Shown here piece by piece: positions 21,094 to 31,964 of a DNA stretch of 64,000 nucleotides. Below the pieces are notes generated by a model. It searched no databases. It was not told the DNA's origin and was given only the letters and a program-made list of their open reading frames with translations. The stretch comes from Dendrolimus kikuchii (taxonomy: Eukaryota; Arthropoda; Insecta; Lepidoptera; Lasiocampidae): assembly GCA_019925095.2 (NCBI GenBank), contig CM034413.1, positions 1,741,001 through 1,805,000 on the forward strand, given 5' to 3'. The stretch's first letter is position 1, and each line of letters opens with the position of its first letter. Made by a program: the position numbers and the translations under genes.

Positions 21094-21756
21094 ATAAAAA
21101 TACACAACATTTCTAAAACTATACGTTTGTTTATTCTTTATTCGCAGCCTTAGAAATAAATCTATATTATAAGACAACTGATATACGAGTAGACTATGTA
21201 AACGATAGAGAACACGGTGATTTATTTTAAAGATTTTTGTGTTATAAAATAAAACCAAATTTTACACACATACTTTGATAACAGTGTAAACATAAAATTC
21301 TTTTATCCTGAATGAATTAGTCGCTATGGGATAAAAATTCAAGTTTACGCGACTAAAACTTTACGAGTTGAAATTCGAATTAAAATATTAATAAAAGCTC
21401 CAGTTTATATACAATCTATGGTTGATTCAAAAGCGCACTGGACAACACTAGCTGTCACAATACACGGGCGACCATTTTCTCGTTGTCATAGCGACACCAT
21501 TGTTTTCCCGCGCTGCCGTGCGAAAATTGGCGCTATTTGCATACGTAGACGCCATTGTTGTTTGTGACATACGAGTTTTTGGGGTTTCGTTAAAGTATTT
21601 TAATTAAATTATTGTTTTTTTAACTACCTTTCACATGCCGATGGGACATATTCACACACTTTCAGTTTTTTAATCGTGCTATCATATATAATTAAAATTC
21701 GAAATGAGTTTCATTACGAATTTTGTCATAGTTGGTCTTATTTGGAGTTGAATTAA
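21094..21756. other. Unrecognised; small GC-richer patch at 21440-21570
   Basis: The patch (CGGGCGACCATTTTCTCG, CCCGCGCTGCCGTGCG) is richer in CG than its surroundings and could be promoter-like, but no transcript structure can be tied to it. Confidence 0.3.
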
Positions 21757-21855
21757 TTGTCTTATTCATATTGAGTTAAAATAAGTTTGTAAGCTTCTTT
21801 GAGGTTGTTAAAGAATCCTACAAAATTAGTCTAGCTCAATGTGATTAAGACCGTA
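21757..21855. mobile_element. Foldback element FB-1 copy 2, uninterrupted
   Basis: GTCTTATTCATATTGAG and CTCAATGTGATTAAGAC are inverted ends, and AGTTTGTAAGCTTCTTTGAG pairs imperfectly with the right half around GTTGTTAAAGAATCC. This is the intact form of the element split at 17.3 kb. Confidence 0.6.
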
Positions 21856-21924
21856 AGTAGATGCTTTTCACTAAAGCCTTGAATAATTACTTTTGCATTA
21901 GTTAAGTAGCAAGTTTGGGTTAAA

Positions 21925-22705
21925 GGGGAAGGATAAGATGGGAGCGGGATAAGGAAGATGGGATAGGGGAATGGGATAGGGAAGGTGAGATAGGGCGATG
22001 AGATAGGGAAGGTAAGATAGGGAAAATGGGATACAGAAGATTGGATAGGAGAGATGGGATAGGGAAGATTGGGTAGGGGAGATGGGATAAGGAAGATGAG
22101 ATAGGAAAGGTGAGATAGGGAAATGGAATAGGGAAGTAGGACAGGGAAGATTGGATAGGGGAGATGGGATAGGGAAGATGAGATAGGAGGGGTGAGATAG
22201 GGGAATGGGATAGGAAAGGTGAGATAGGGAAGATGATATAGGGAAGAGAGATAGGAGAGGTGAGAAAGGGGAATGGGATAGGGAAGATGAGATAGGGAAG
22301 ATGAGATATGGAAGATTAGATAGAAGAGATGGGATAGGGAAGATTTAATAGGGGAATGGATAGGGAAGATGAGATAGGGAAGATTAGATAGAAGAGATGG
22401 GATAGAGAAGGTTGAATAGGGGAATGGGATAGGGAAGATGAGATAGGGAAGATGAGATAAGGAGGATTGGATAGAAGAGATGGGATAGGGAAGATTGAAT
22501 AGGGGAGATGGGATAGGGGAATAGGATAGGAAAGATAGGACAGGGAAGATTGGATAGGGGAGATGAGATAGGGAAGATGAGATAGGGAAGATTGGATAAG
22601 AGAGATGGGATAGGGAAGATAAGATAGGGAAGATGAGAGAGGGAAGATTGGATAGAGAGATGGGAGAGGGAAGATTGGATAGGGAAATGGGATAGGGAAG
22701 ATGAC
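21925..22705. repeat. Purine-rich minisatellite (GATGGGATAGGGAA type)
   Basis: About 780 bp made of variants of GATGGGATAGGGAA, GATGAGATAGGGAA and GATTGGATAGGGGA, almost without C on the + strand. The 308-codon minus frame across it (Ser/Pro/Leu repeats) is explained by the periodicity and lack of stop-forming trinucleotides. Confidence 0.95.
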
Positions 22706-22709
22706 TCAT

Positions 22710-23678
22710 GTAAATCAGGCTTTTTTTATCTAATAAAGAATGAAATAAAAATGACAAAAACTAAGCAATGATGAACAACGTTTTTTAACAACCACAACCT
22801 TATTAAAAAAAATTTAAATAACTCATAACAATAGTAAATACTTCTTGAACTATAAATTTAATCTAAATTTTTTATGTTTTCAGAAACAATTCATCTCTTC
22901 TATGATCTACATTTACTCTTATGCATCTACGTTACTTCAGTTTAATCTTCATTTTGTCACATGATTGAACCCTTCTATATATCTTATATCACCTTAATTT
23001 TTTTTCCACTCAATCTTACACTCTGTACAATACGATTGGTCATATAGATAAACTAAATTATCCATTAAATGGTTTATTTACTTCCTTTCACTTAACTGAA
23101 ATCTTATACTGGACCATATTAGTGTAGCCGACTGTAACTGTAACATTATTCCAGCTGAGACCCCTTCATTAGAAATTACATGTTGTATAGTCATTATAAA
23201 AGTCAAATTATTTTCAAATAGCTTATATTATAACTAACTACCGAAAAAACAAAAATAAAACTTACCAAAGAAAATCACTTTTGAACTTTTGTTAAATAAC
23301 GAATTTAGAAGTACACTACATAACACAGATTGTAAAAAACGACAAAAATTAAGAAAGCAAATCCAAAAAAGAAATTTCAAAATAGTTCGATGACCTTTCC
23401 AAACTTTTTTATTTAAGTCACTAAAATAAATAATAAAATTTAAAAAAAATATTGTCTATGGCAGACCAAGGTTTAGTATGAAATGACAGTTAATTCACAA
23501 TACCACTCCTATTTATTCGCTCGCTGCGTAGTTAAGCCTACAGTTTATGTAACTTACATTTCTCACCGCGTCACGTTGTCCTAGGCTTATCAGAACTTAT
23601 CTAATTTTCAGCAAACTGCAGTCCACTGCATGTAGACTTTTTTTTTGAGGCGGGGAACCGGGTCCTTTACTAGGGATT
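22710..23678. other. No recognised feature
   Basis: AT-rich sequence with short T and A runs only. Confidence 0.5.
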
Positions 23679-23945
23679 AGACCAAAGCGAAGAGAGGTGA
23701 CACCACCAATGGGCACCAGAGTCAAATCGCCGGCTTGTGTGGTGACTCGACTACTCAATACTCCACTAAAACCACCCTTCTCCCGTGTGCCCTGCTTATG
23801 GCAGGAAGAGCGTGAGACTTAGAATGTAGTTACGCCTATGCTGATCCTAGCGCAGTGCTTGAGAATGCCCCGGGAAAGGCAAACTCACTTCGTCAAAAGG
23901 GGTGAAGACTGCTCTCTAGATGCTAGAGGGCCCCTGCAGCGGAAT
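23679..23945. repeat. REP-P copy 2
   Basis: Parallel to 4265-4545 with roughly one difference per ten bases by eye. Confidence 0.65.
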
Positions 23946-24024
23946 TTTCAAGGAGGGAAGTCATGCGCATATCTGCGCCTCAGGGACCCCGACTGACGTC
24001 GATACCCGTGGGACGCATGCGCAC

Positions 24025-24290
24025 CTCTCTTCCTTTCTCGTTCCGCGACCTCCTTTTGAGACATGACAGTCTCGTAGAAATTGGCCGCACCACTGGATGT
24101 AGACCTCCACCAAGTTTGGGCCACTTACCCTATTCTTTCGGTTTACTCGGAATACACATACTCTCTTCCTTTCTCGTTGCGCGACCTCCTTTTGAGACAT
24201 GACAGTCTCGTAGAAATTGGCCGCACCACTGGATGTAGACCTCCACCAAGTTTGGGCCACTTATCCTAGTCTTTCGGTCTCCTCGGAATA
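24025..24290. repeat. 136-bp tandem duplication
   Basis: CTCTTCCTTTCTCGTT, GAGACATGACAGTCTCGTAG and CCACCAAGTTTGGGCCACTT each occur twice with a 136-bp offset. The unit contains GAGACATGACAGTCTC, an imperfect palindrome. Confidence 0.9.
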
Positions 24291-24589
24291 TAATAGATAG
24301 TAGTATTTCCTTAACGTGGTAAACCAACCCGTACTAGAATCATTATCTTGATTAGGTCTCTTAGAGCCGGATTGATCTATGTGATAACACGCAAACTCCT
24401 ATGTGCCTGAATCTAGGTCACCCTATTCGTTGTTATTGGATACCATAATATGACTAACTTAAAAGTAATAAAACGACTTCAAGACTAGAATTGTAAAGCA
24501 AAACATATTTTTTCTACAACATCTTAAAGTAAAAAAGTGAAATAAAAAAAAAACAACAAAGCAAAATATTATAATTTTGCGGAATCACT

Positions 24590-24845
24590 CAAGCGGTGCA
24601 AATATGCAACCTTCAGTGAGAGTTATATGTTTGTGCCGTTTGCTGTTGAGACGCTTGGACCGTAGGGTCCTGAGGCCATGAGCCTCTACCAAAATTTATC
24701 AAAACGACTCATTGACTCTTCAGGCGATTAGAAAGCTGGTGTTTACCTCGGGCAACGGATCAGTATGGCGATCCAGCGAGGAATCGTAGCCAGCCTTCTG
24801 GGCACCTTACCCATAGACGACGGTGATCTAGGCTCAGTATTCTAC
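24590..24845 (+). pseudogene. LINE-K C-terminal fragment
   Basis: The + strand gives a GQRISMAIQRGIVASLLGTL-like block after a VCAVETLGP-like block in a shifted frame. Confidence 0.55.
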
Positions 24846-24873
24846 TTATAGTCTTGAGGGACTATGGGTAGAA

Positions 24874-25659
24874 TCTATACTAATATTATAAAGCTGAAGA
24901 GTTTGTTTGTTTGTTTAAACGCGCTTATCTCAAAAACCGCTGATACGATTTGAAAAATTCTTTCAGTGTTGATTAGTACATTTATCGAAGAAGGCTATAG
25001 GCTATATTATATTTAAAAAAATTAGGGATCCTTACTAAAAGTACAATAATGTAACCTAAGGTGTAAAAAAATTACCCGAAAAAATCCTTACACGGCGTGC
25101 GCTGCGAAAACTATTGATTATAGAACAAAACAATGTACTACCACTTTGCAGAACATATACTTGTCTACAAAAAATATCGCGTAACTATATGTCTAACTAT
25201 TATAGTTATTTCACAATAAGTGTTTTCTTTTATTTTTTTAAATAATTAAAATGCCGTCGCTTCAGAACTCTTTATTTTGTATCTTGGTATTAACCCTTAT
25301 CAAAATAAATTACTCCATGTTCAAGAGGAATTCGATACCTTTCTAGAACTTTTTGAATTATTCAATTCGGACGTTTCATTCAAAAGATATCGCGATATTT
25401 AAAATGTAAGTATTAGTGTTGTAGCCAAATATACTAATATTGTTTGATTGAACGCACTAATCTCAGGAACTACAGGTCTGATTTGAAAAATTCTTTCAGT
25501 GTTGGATAGCCCATTTATCGAGGAAGGCTATAGGCTATATATCATCACGCTAAGACCAATAGGAGCGGAGCACCAATGAAGAATGTTTCAAAATAGGGGG
25601 TTTTCGTAACTTACTTTTTTTAGTTATTCCACGAGGACGAAGTCGCGGACAGTAGCTAG
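24874..25659 (+). mobile_element. HEL-A Helitron-like non-autonomous element, 786 bp
   Basis: Starts TCTATACTAATATTATAAAG after an A and ends ACAGTAGCTAG before a T, matching the Helitron rule of 5'-TC, CTRR-3' and insertion between A and T without duplication. Just before the end, CCACG and CGCGG (CCGCG..CGCGG in a relative at 42.5 kb) form the expected short hairpin around GACGAAGT. There is no open frame and no Rep/helicase. Inner sequence at about 25440-25560 repeats the 5' end, hinting at an internal duplication. Confidence 0.75.
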
Positions 25660-25889
25660 TAAAATATATTTTATAATCAATAGAAGTTTTTATTAATAAT
25701 CAACTTTTACTTACATTATCATATTAATGTACATACAATTTAAATAATAAACTAAGCTTTTATCCGGTTAAACTATTTCAATATTAAATAGTTCTCAACT
25801 TATATTAGTTTAAGTTGTCACTTCTGTCGGGCGTCCCGAGACGCACACGTTTTTTTTTTAATGAACATTGTTTTAGATTTTATTTGTAA

Positions 25890-26930
25890 CTAGCGGCCCC
25901 GGCAGACGTTGTCCTGCTCTGAAAAAATAAAAATCTAGGACCCGATCCCAGCGCCACCTACCTGTTCCAATTATGGATTTAAATCATCCGGAGACCCACT
26001 CAAACACACAAAAACAAAATCACTAAAATCACTCCAGGCGATTAGGATTCTAGAACCCGATCTCAGCGCCACCTATCGGTTCTAATTGCGAATCTAAACC
26101 ATCCGGGAACCCACTCAGACACACAAAAATAAAATCACCAAAATTGCTCCAGGTGATTAGGAGGATTCTAGAACTCGATCTCAGCACCACCTACCGGTTC
26201 TAATTGCGAATCTAAACCATCCGAAAACCCACGAAACACACAAAAATAAAATCACCAAAATTGCTCCAGGTGATTAGGAGGATTCTAGAACCCGATCTCG
26301 GCGCCACCTACCGGTTTTAATTGCGAATCTAAACCATCCGGGAACCCACTCAAACACACAAAAATAAAATCACCAAAATCGCTCCAGGTGATTAGGAGGA
26401 TTCTAGAACCTGATCTCAGCGCCACCTACCGGTTCCAATTATGGATTTAAACCATCCGGAAACCTCCTTAATAACACAAAAATAAAATCACCAAAATCGC
26501 TCCAGGTGATTAGGAGGATTCTAGAACCCGATCTCAGCGCCACCTACCGGTTCTAATTGCGAATCTAAACCATCCGGGAACCCACTCAAACACACAAAAA
26601 TAAAATCACCAAAATCGCTCCAGGTGATTAGGAGGATTCTAGAACCCGATCTCAGCTCCACCTATCGGTTCTAATTGCGAATCTAAACCATCCGGGAACC
26701 CACTCAAACACACAAAAATAAAATCACCAAAATCGCTCCAGGTGATTAGGAGGATTCTAGAACCCGATCTCAGCGCCACCTACCCACCGGCTCCAACGGA
26801 ATAAAAAGTATACTATGTCCGTCTCCTGGTTCTAAGCTACCCTAAAATTTTCAACCAAATCGGTACAGCCGTTCTTGGGTTATAAATAGTGTAACTAACA
26901 CGACTTTCTTTTATAAATATATAAGATAGA
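25890..26930 (-). mobile_element. HEL-B element with an expanded 118-bp internal repeat
   Basis: The left end is CTAGCGGCCCCGGCAGACG after A; the right end ACGACTTTCTTTTATAAAT..ATAGA. In between lie about eight units containing GCGCCACCTACCGGTTCTAA and AAATCACCAAAATCGCTCC. GATTAGGAGGATT recurs at 26155, 26272, 26390, 26508, 26626 and 26744. A compact relative with about two units is at 45544-45873. Confidence 0.8.
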
Positions 26931-27294
26931 ATGTCTGAAATACTCAATTACATTAAGCAAATAGAAAATGTAGGTACCTAATTAAGCAGCGAAATTAAGT
27001 ACAAACTAGAAATCTTTCGACATTTTTATTGCAAATATTTCAGACTTGAAATAAAGTAATTACAGTAATTAGTAATATTGATCACGCAACATCGAGCTTT
27101 CTTTTATTTTTCTTAATCTAACCGTAATTTTGTAGCTGTCATATTTCTTTTTACTTTTTCTAAATCTAATTCAATTGCCGAAACACTTTTAGGGGCCATA
27201 CACAAATTACCTCACACGAATTTCATGATTCTTTGACTCTTCTCCCGTCCTTGTCACAGTTGATCACATTCGGGAGACTCTTCCCTCCGTAGTG
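26931..27294. other. No recognised feature
   Basis: AT-rich, no match. Confidence 0.45.
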
Positions 27295-27422
27295 TTTTTT
27301 TTTATTTTTTTTATTGCAGGAGTTCAGCAGACAGGCAGACGGCCAACTTGATGGAAAGCGGTTACCATCGCCTATGGACATTAGCAACATCAAAGGTGCT
27401 ACAAATGCGCTGCTGCTCTCTT
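27295..27422 (-). repeat. SINE-A 3' half ending in a pyrimidine tract
   Basis: The copy breaks at GCTGCTGCTCTCTT, where the element's own TCTCTT merges into a tract of C and T at 27420-27510 (CTTT/TTC repeats). This suggests expansion from, or recombination at, this motif. Confidence 0.8.
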
Positions 27423-27510
27423 CCTTTTCTTTTTTTTTTCTTTCTTTCTTTTTTTGTTTCTCTTTTTTCTTCTTTTCTTTCTTTTTTCTTTTGCTCTTTT
27501 TCTCTAGTGT
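27420..27510. repeat. Pyrimidine microsatellite
   Basis: About 90 bp almost entirely T and C, with CTTT and TTC motifs. Confidence 0.9.
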
Positions 27511-27588
27511 GACATCAGATATTTTACAATATTACATCAAGAAATTATTAAATTAAAACAGTAGTTCAGAAATTATTTTCATTTCCAA

Positions 27589-27783
27589 CTAGCGGCCCGG
27601 TGCGGTTTCACCCGCGCTCTGTCCCGCTCCCGTGATATATAGCGTCATGTTATATAGCCTATGACACTCCATGTTAACGTAGCTTTCTAACAGTAAAAGA
27701 ATTTTTAAAATCGGTTTAATCGATCCAGAGATAACCCCCTACAACGTCATAAACTCACAAACGTTACCTCTTTATAATACTAC
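27589..27783 (-). mobile_element. HEL-D Helitron-like element copy 1
   Basis: CTAGCGGCCCGGTGCGG at the left (CTAG end after A), then GCGCTCTGTCCCGCTCCCG and TCTTTATAATACTAC at the right. The family differs in sequence from HEL-A and HEL-B; an opposite-strand partial copy ends at 59160. Confidence 0.5.
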
Positions 27784-27784
27784 T

Positions 27785-28199
27785 AGCCGCCAGGCGCAAG
27801 TATAATAGACACAGAAATAAGACAAAAATATACATATATAATGTATAGAATTATATTAAATATACATATATAATGTATAGAATTACGTAAATATGGGACA
27901 GATGAAGATGTTATGATTGACTTTAGAGCCCGAGGTAATGATTCTTCACGAATCCGTTGAACGCCTGAAGAGACTGGGCACGCCTGAAGAGACTGGGCAC
28001 GCCTGATTTGTAATGTAATGTGTAATCAACTAAAACTCAAAATCAAAATATCTTTTGCAACAAAAAATATCCTTAGGTATAAATTTCGCTTACAATAAAA
28101 TGGCGGTAAAGGCTTAATATTCTTAGGGCATGTTCAGATGACCCGCGCAGTTTACGCAAATAACCGCCTACACCTGCGTACGCCACGCGCAAACTTAGC
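27785..28199. other. Unrecognised; small duplications
   Basis: ATACATATATAATGTATAGA and CACGCCTGAAGAGACTGGG each occur twice in direct repeat. The right part is CpG-rich. Confidence 0.45.
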
Positions 28200-28210
28200 G
28201 CACGCATCGC

Positions 28211-28817
28211 TTTTTTTTTTATTGGACTTGACTTTATGTTGTTGGTCCGAAGACCTTACAACTTTACCGGGGTCTTTGGGGCGAGTGCTTTCGCGAAGCG
28301 AAGGCGCTCGAGCCCGGGGGGGCAACTTGCTCGAGGGAGCTCCCTAAGGAGTTTTACCTCGGCTGGACTGTTGCCATGAATGGGGAATGAATTTAATGAT
28401 GCCCACCATAGGGCGACACAAAATACTAATTGAGAACGGGCGACGGGTAATATAAAGCCCGAAGGGAAGGATCACGGCGGGCCGGGATCGGTGGTTTGCG
28501 GTGGCCTACGCTATCTTACTGCCGTTTCGCAACGTGTTATGGCTGGGAGAGAAGAAACGGCGAAAGAAACTTCCAAGCAACACGCCTAGTCTATCCTGTG
28601 GGGTGAGCTATGTCTCCTAGCGTCCCTCGCGGGGACGTGGAGAGATCTTGATTGGCGGCGTCTGAGACGCCGCCGTCTGTGTCTGTCTGTCGGTGCCTGC
28701 CAGCCTACTGTTCTAACCGTGGGCGGACTGATCCGGGCCAGTCCTTTCGTTACGCGGTCGTCGCACAAGAGCCTTTCGACGAGGCTTATAATCGGACGCG
28801 GATAGCATCGGACGCGG
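28211..28817 (-). mobile_element. GC-rich retroposon RETRO-G with 11-bp TSD
   Basis: Flanked by GCACGCATCGC at 28200-28210 and 28818-28828, with a T run at the left, so it is a minus-strand insertion with a poly-A tail. The sense end is ACATAAAGTCAAGTCCAAT then A. It contains a CTCCAAGCAACACG-type block and a perfect hairpin GGCGGCGTCT..AGACGCCGCC (28654-28674). No coding frame is convincing; it could be a SINE-like element or a LINE 3' end. Confidence 0.7.
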
Positions 28818-28990
28818 GCACGCATCGCGCCCGCCTCGCGCCTGCTTATATAACTAGTGCAAGTAGTACAGTGACCTAGTGGCTTACAGATGGTGGGGTG
28901 GGTGTAGCGTGTGTGCGCGTGGCGGGCGCGTGGTTGGCGCGTGGCGTGTTCTGTTGGACTTCAATAAATGTAATTTGAGATTTATTGATG

Positions 28991-29305
28991 TTTCTTTAAT
29001 TGCAGGACTTCAGCAGACAGGCAGACGGCCCACTTGATGAAAAGCGGTTACCGTCGCCTATGGACATTTGCAACACCAAAGGCACTACAAATGCGCTGCT
29101 GCTCTCTTAAGGGAAATTGGAACCTAGTCACTAATGCCGGAACACAACTTAAGGTTGTTATGGCGGTATACTCTAGACCAGGGTTGGTAGCCAGCCAGTA
29201 GGGCAAATACCCTAGCACCTGGCTGTGGGTGGTTTTGTCGCCTCTTACGACAGGCCGCCCGGCCGCATAAAATTGTATTCTTTCTCCAGTTCTGCACGAA
29301 TAAAT
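28991..29305 (-). repeat. SINE-A, full length
   Basis: Starts TTTAATTGCAGGACTTCAGC with an unusually short T run; ends CTGCACGAATAAA. Confidence 0.85.
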
Positions 29306-29690
29306 TATTGAACACATTCTTACTTTAAGTTATATCTAGTAATTTTAGGTCAGATTCAAATTACTTATTAGTCTCTTATTTCCTAGATTAGATTCTAATT
29401 TTAACGTTGTATCACTAAGATACGTTATTTATGGAAAAAAAAATGGTCTGGGTGCGGGTAGTTCCTTGAGGGATATCGCTCGTCGTACGCAGCCTACGGC
29501 ATTTGTAAACAGCGCCTTACCTCCTTATACATACTAGCTATACAAGGTTTAACGGTTTGTTAAAAATATGTTTTTAAATAACGTGATAACAATAACACTT
29601 TTTTAAAGTTCACTTTAACGAGCCGATAAACATCGTATAACTATTATGAATAAGAGGGTTAGTATCAAGAATAGCACATTTTTTTTAACA
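29306..29690. other. No recognised feature
   Basis: AT-rich, no match. Confidence 0.45.
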
Positions 29691-29909
29691 TACCCTACTG
29701 TAATAAAACTACGTTTTAACGGTTTTAAGCGCGGTAATTTTATTTGATTTTTTCAGTGGCCGTGATCACGGCCACTGAAAAGTGGCCGAAACGTCGAAAC
29801 GTCGGAAAAACCAAAATCAAATAAAATTACCGCGCTTAAAACCGTTAAAACGTAGTTTTATTATGTATACAAGTCGCGAAAACTTAAGAAAATATTATAC
29901 CCTACTGTA
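29691..29909. mobile_element. Foldback element FB-2 with 51-bp perfect arms and TSD
   Basis: Arms 29701-29751 and 29813-29863 are perfect reverse complements (TAATAAAACTACGTTTTAAC..). Between them a 32-bp perfect palindrome spans 29750-29781 (centre CGTGATCACG), followed by GTGGCCGAAACGTCG. TACCCTACTGTA flanks the whole at 29691-29702 and 29898-29909, consistent with a target duplication. No protein is encoded. Confidence 0.85.
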
Positions 29910-30426
29910 CTAAATTTTTACAAAGTAACAAGTAAGTATGTCCTAAGTAAAGTAAGTTCCAACTTGTATAGAAAACCGCGACAATGCAGCTGAACTTTAA
30001 TCCTTCAAGTTCTGAAGTTATAATGAGGAACTTTGTAGGCAACGAAAGCTTTAAGATTTTCATTACATCATACATACTTTATACATGAATGTTCGTAGAA
30101 GTTAATGGGTTACATTTTGCTGAGTAGATATATTTTTGAAATTCAAAAGGTTTTTTATTCTTAATTTCATTAGGGACTTTTTCGAAAATTATCCAAATGT
30201 GTCCAAAATTAAGCCTACTTTTTACTTAATTTAAAAGAGCAAAAGGCACAGGCTTGCTATGCATTCTCTACTCGGTCCCGCTTACATGATTTCGTACACT
30301 GTCGCGTGTATTAAAAATATATAACAATATCCCAAAAGAGTTGAAAGCTCTGAAAACTAGATTATCCAAATATATATATATATGTATGTATGTACGTATG
30401 TATGTATGTATGTATATATATATGCA
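29910..30426. other. No recognised feature; (TATG)n at the right
   Basis: AT-rich; from 30370 a run of TATA and TATG repeats leads into the RTE-A tail. Confidence 0.5.
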
Positions 30427-30520
30427 TACATACGTAACTTCACGCCAGTTCCCTTGCGGGGTAGGCACGAACAACAGAGCGCCATTCAGGCTTATTCTTA
30501 CACAACTCACTTGCTTCTTT

Positions 30521-30522
<2 letters not shown>
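30427..30522 (-). mobile_element. RTE-A tail, about 96 bp, in TA repeats
   Basis: Runs from CATACATACGTAACTTCACG to TTGCTTCTTTGGC, then straight into (AT)n. A TA-repeat target would hide any duplication. Confidence 0.8.

Positions 30523-30592
<70 letters not shown>
30523..30592. repeat. (AT)n microsatellite
   Basis: About 70 bp of pure AT alternation between an RTE-A tail and a HEL-C end. Confidence 0.97.
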
Positions 30593-30595
<3 letters not shown>

Positions 30596-30722
30596 CAATT
30601 GCTGTTCGTTAGTCTCGCTAAAACTCGAGAACGGCTGGACTGATTTGGCTAATTTTGGGTTTGTGTTATTTGTGGAAGTCCAGGGAAAGTTTAAAAGGTG
30701 AGTAAATAGGAAAAAAAATTGG
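30593..30722 (+). repeat. HEL-C fragment
   Basis: AATCAATTGCTGTTCGTTAG and CTCGAGAACGGCTGGACTG are the TA-side end of HEL-C in the opposite orientation to the copy at 6.2 kb. Confidence 0.65.
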
Positions 30723-31109
30723 TTTTGTTTAAAAAAAAAATACAAACCATATCCTAAAAAATCCTGATGTCGGTCAAGTAATAGTATGGTTCAGTCACGG
30801 GTCAACAGACTCATTTTGCGGACCTTGCATAATTCGATCAAAAACTCTTTAGTTCACAATAGAGGTCGTGATGCTCACGTCGTGATGATTGGTCGCTGTT
30901 CCGGTCAGTGATGTAATGGACAGGTTCGTCTAGATCACTCTGCTCGTCTGTCCGTCTATCTTTATTTGTAGACATTTTTTAACCAACTTCAAGAAAAGAA
31001 GGCACTTTTTTTGAGTTACAAGTTTATACAAACCAGCGGTCTCGTGTATCATATTAAATTATACCTAATAACTTCTGTTTTAAATACTTAGGTACACTTT
31101 TTTATGTAA
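30723..31109. other. No recognised feature
   Basis: No frame or family match. Confidence 0.45.
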
Positions 31110-31440
31110 ATTATAATATAAATTAATTAGTGATCGTCCGTTGTCGAAATTCGACCATGATAATTAATTTAAATTATAAGTTTGAACATTATTAAGGTTC
31201 TGTTGTCAAAGACTATACTTCCATAATCACAGATTTCGCCATGGCTACACTGTTAATTTGACTTGAACAATAAACAAAAGAGTATATATGCGTGTGTGTG
31301 TCAAATATATGGTAGTGTGAGTAATGTTTTTTTTTATTGATTTAATCTATTTTTTACGCATAATAAAAAAAAGCATTCTACACTCCTTCTGTAAGTGTGC
31401 AAAATTTCATACTCCGTCCGCGCAATTTTCTTAAAAAGCG
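31110..31440 (+). repeat. REP-Q copy 1
   Basis: Inverted partner of 38490-38815. Shared blocks are GAACATTATTAAGGTTCTGT, CACAGATTTCGCCATGGCTA and CAATAAACAAAAGAGTATAT. Confidence 0.7.
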
Positions 31441-31575
31441 GTACAAAGTTTTTGCTGAGTTTTTGCTTCAAGTATTAATATATAGGTTGGATTAACAAAT
31501 TTTTGTATTAAAGTCGAACATCGACGCAGGGTTGCCAGCTTATCAGTTTTCTATCGAATACATTTTGGAGAATGT

Positions 31576-31964
31576 AGCTGAAGAATGAAGCTATGAATAT
31601 CAAAGAAGCAAGTGAGGTGTGTAAGAATAAGCCTGAATAATAATAATAATAATAATCGGCAGACAAACACACATATTGTAGATCCCCAAATTAAGCAAGT
31701 TACGCTTGTGTTATGGGTAATATACAACGTACTACTCTGGGGCCGATCCCAGACACCCAGACCATAGTAAATAACGGAGAAAATTTGTTTCCGAAATTTA
31801 CTATACCAGGAATCGAACCCGGAGCCTTTGCGTGACAGTGAGGTAGGCCGGCAAAGACTTAGCCCGCTCAACCATAGAGGCCGTCAAAATGAATGGCGCT
31901 CTGTTGTTCGTGCCTACCCCACAAGGGAACTGGCGTGAAGTTATGTATGTATGTATATGTGTGT
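31576..31964 (+). mobile_element. RTE-A tail inserted in LINE-J, 17-bp TSD
   Basis: Flanked by TACATTTTGGAGAATGT at 31559-31575 and 31964-31980. The target sequence belongs to LINE-J (compare TTCACTTTGGAGAGTGT at 36.69 kb). The RTE-A body is broken at GCCTGAAT by a SINE-B insertion and ends in (TATG)n. Confidence 0.9.
31639..31889 (-). mobile_element. tRNA-derived SINE-B inserted in RTE-A
   Basis: The (TAA)n tail lies at the left and GACGGCCTCTATGGTTGAGC is the head at the right on the minus strand. TGAAT borders both sides (31634-31638, 31890-31894), restoring the RTE-A sequence AAGCCTGAATGGCGC. Box B reads GGGTTCGATTCC. Confidence 0.88.

Noticed and set aside
21831..22757. A 308-codon minus-strand open frame rich in Ser, Pro and Leu
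   Set aside because: It follows a GATGGGATAGGGAA-type minisatellite. The repeat lacks stop codons in this frame by composition, and there is no domain, splice or start context.
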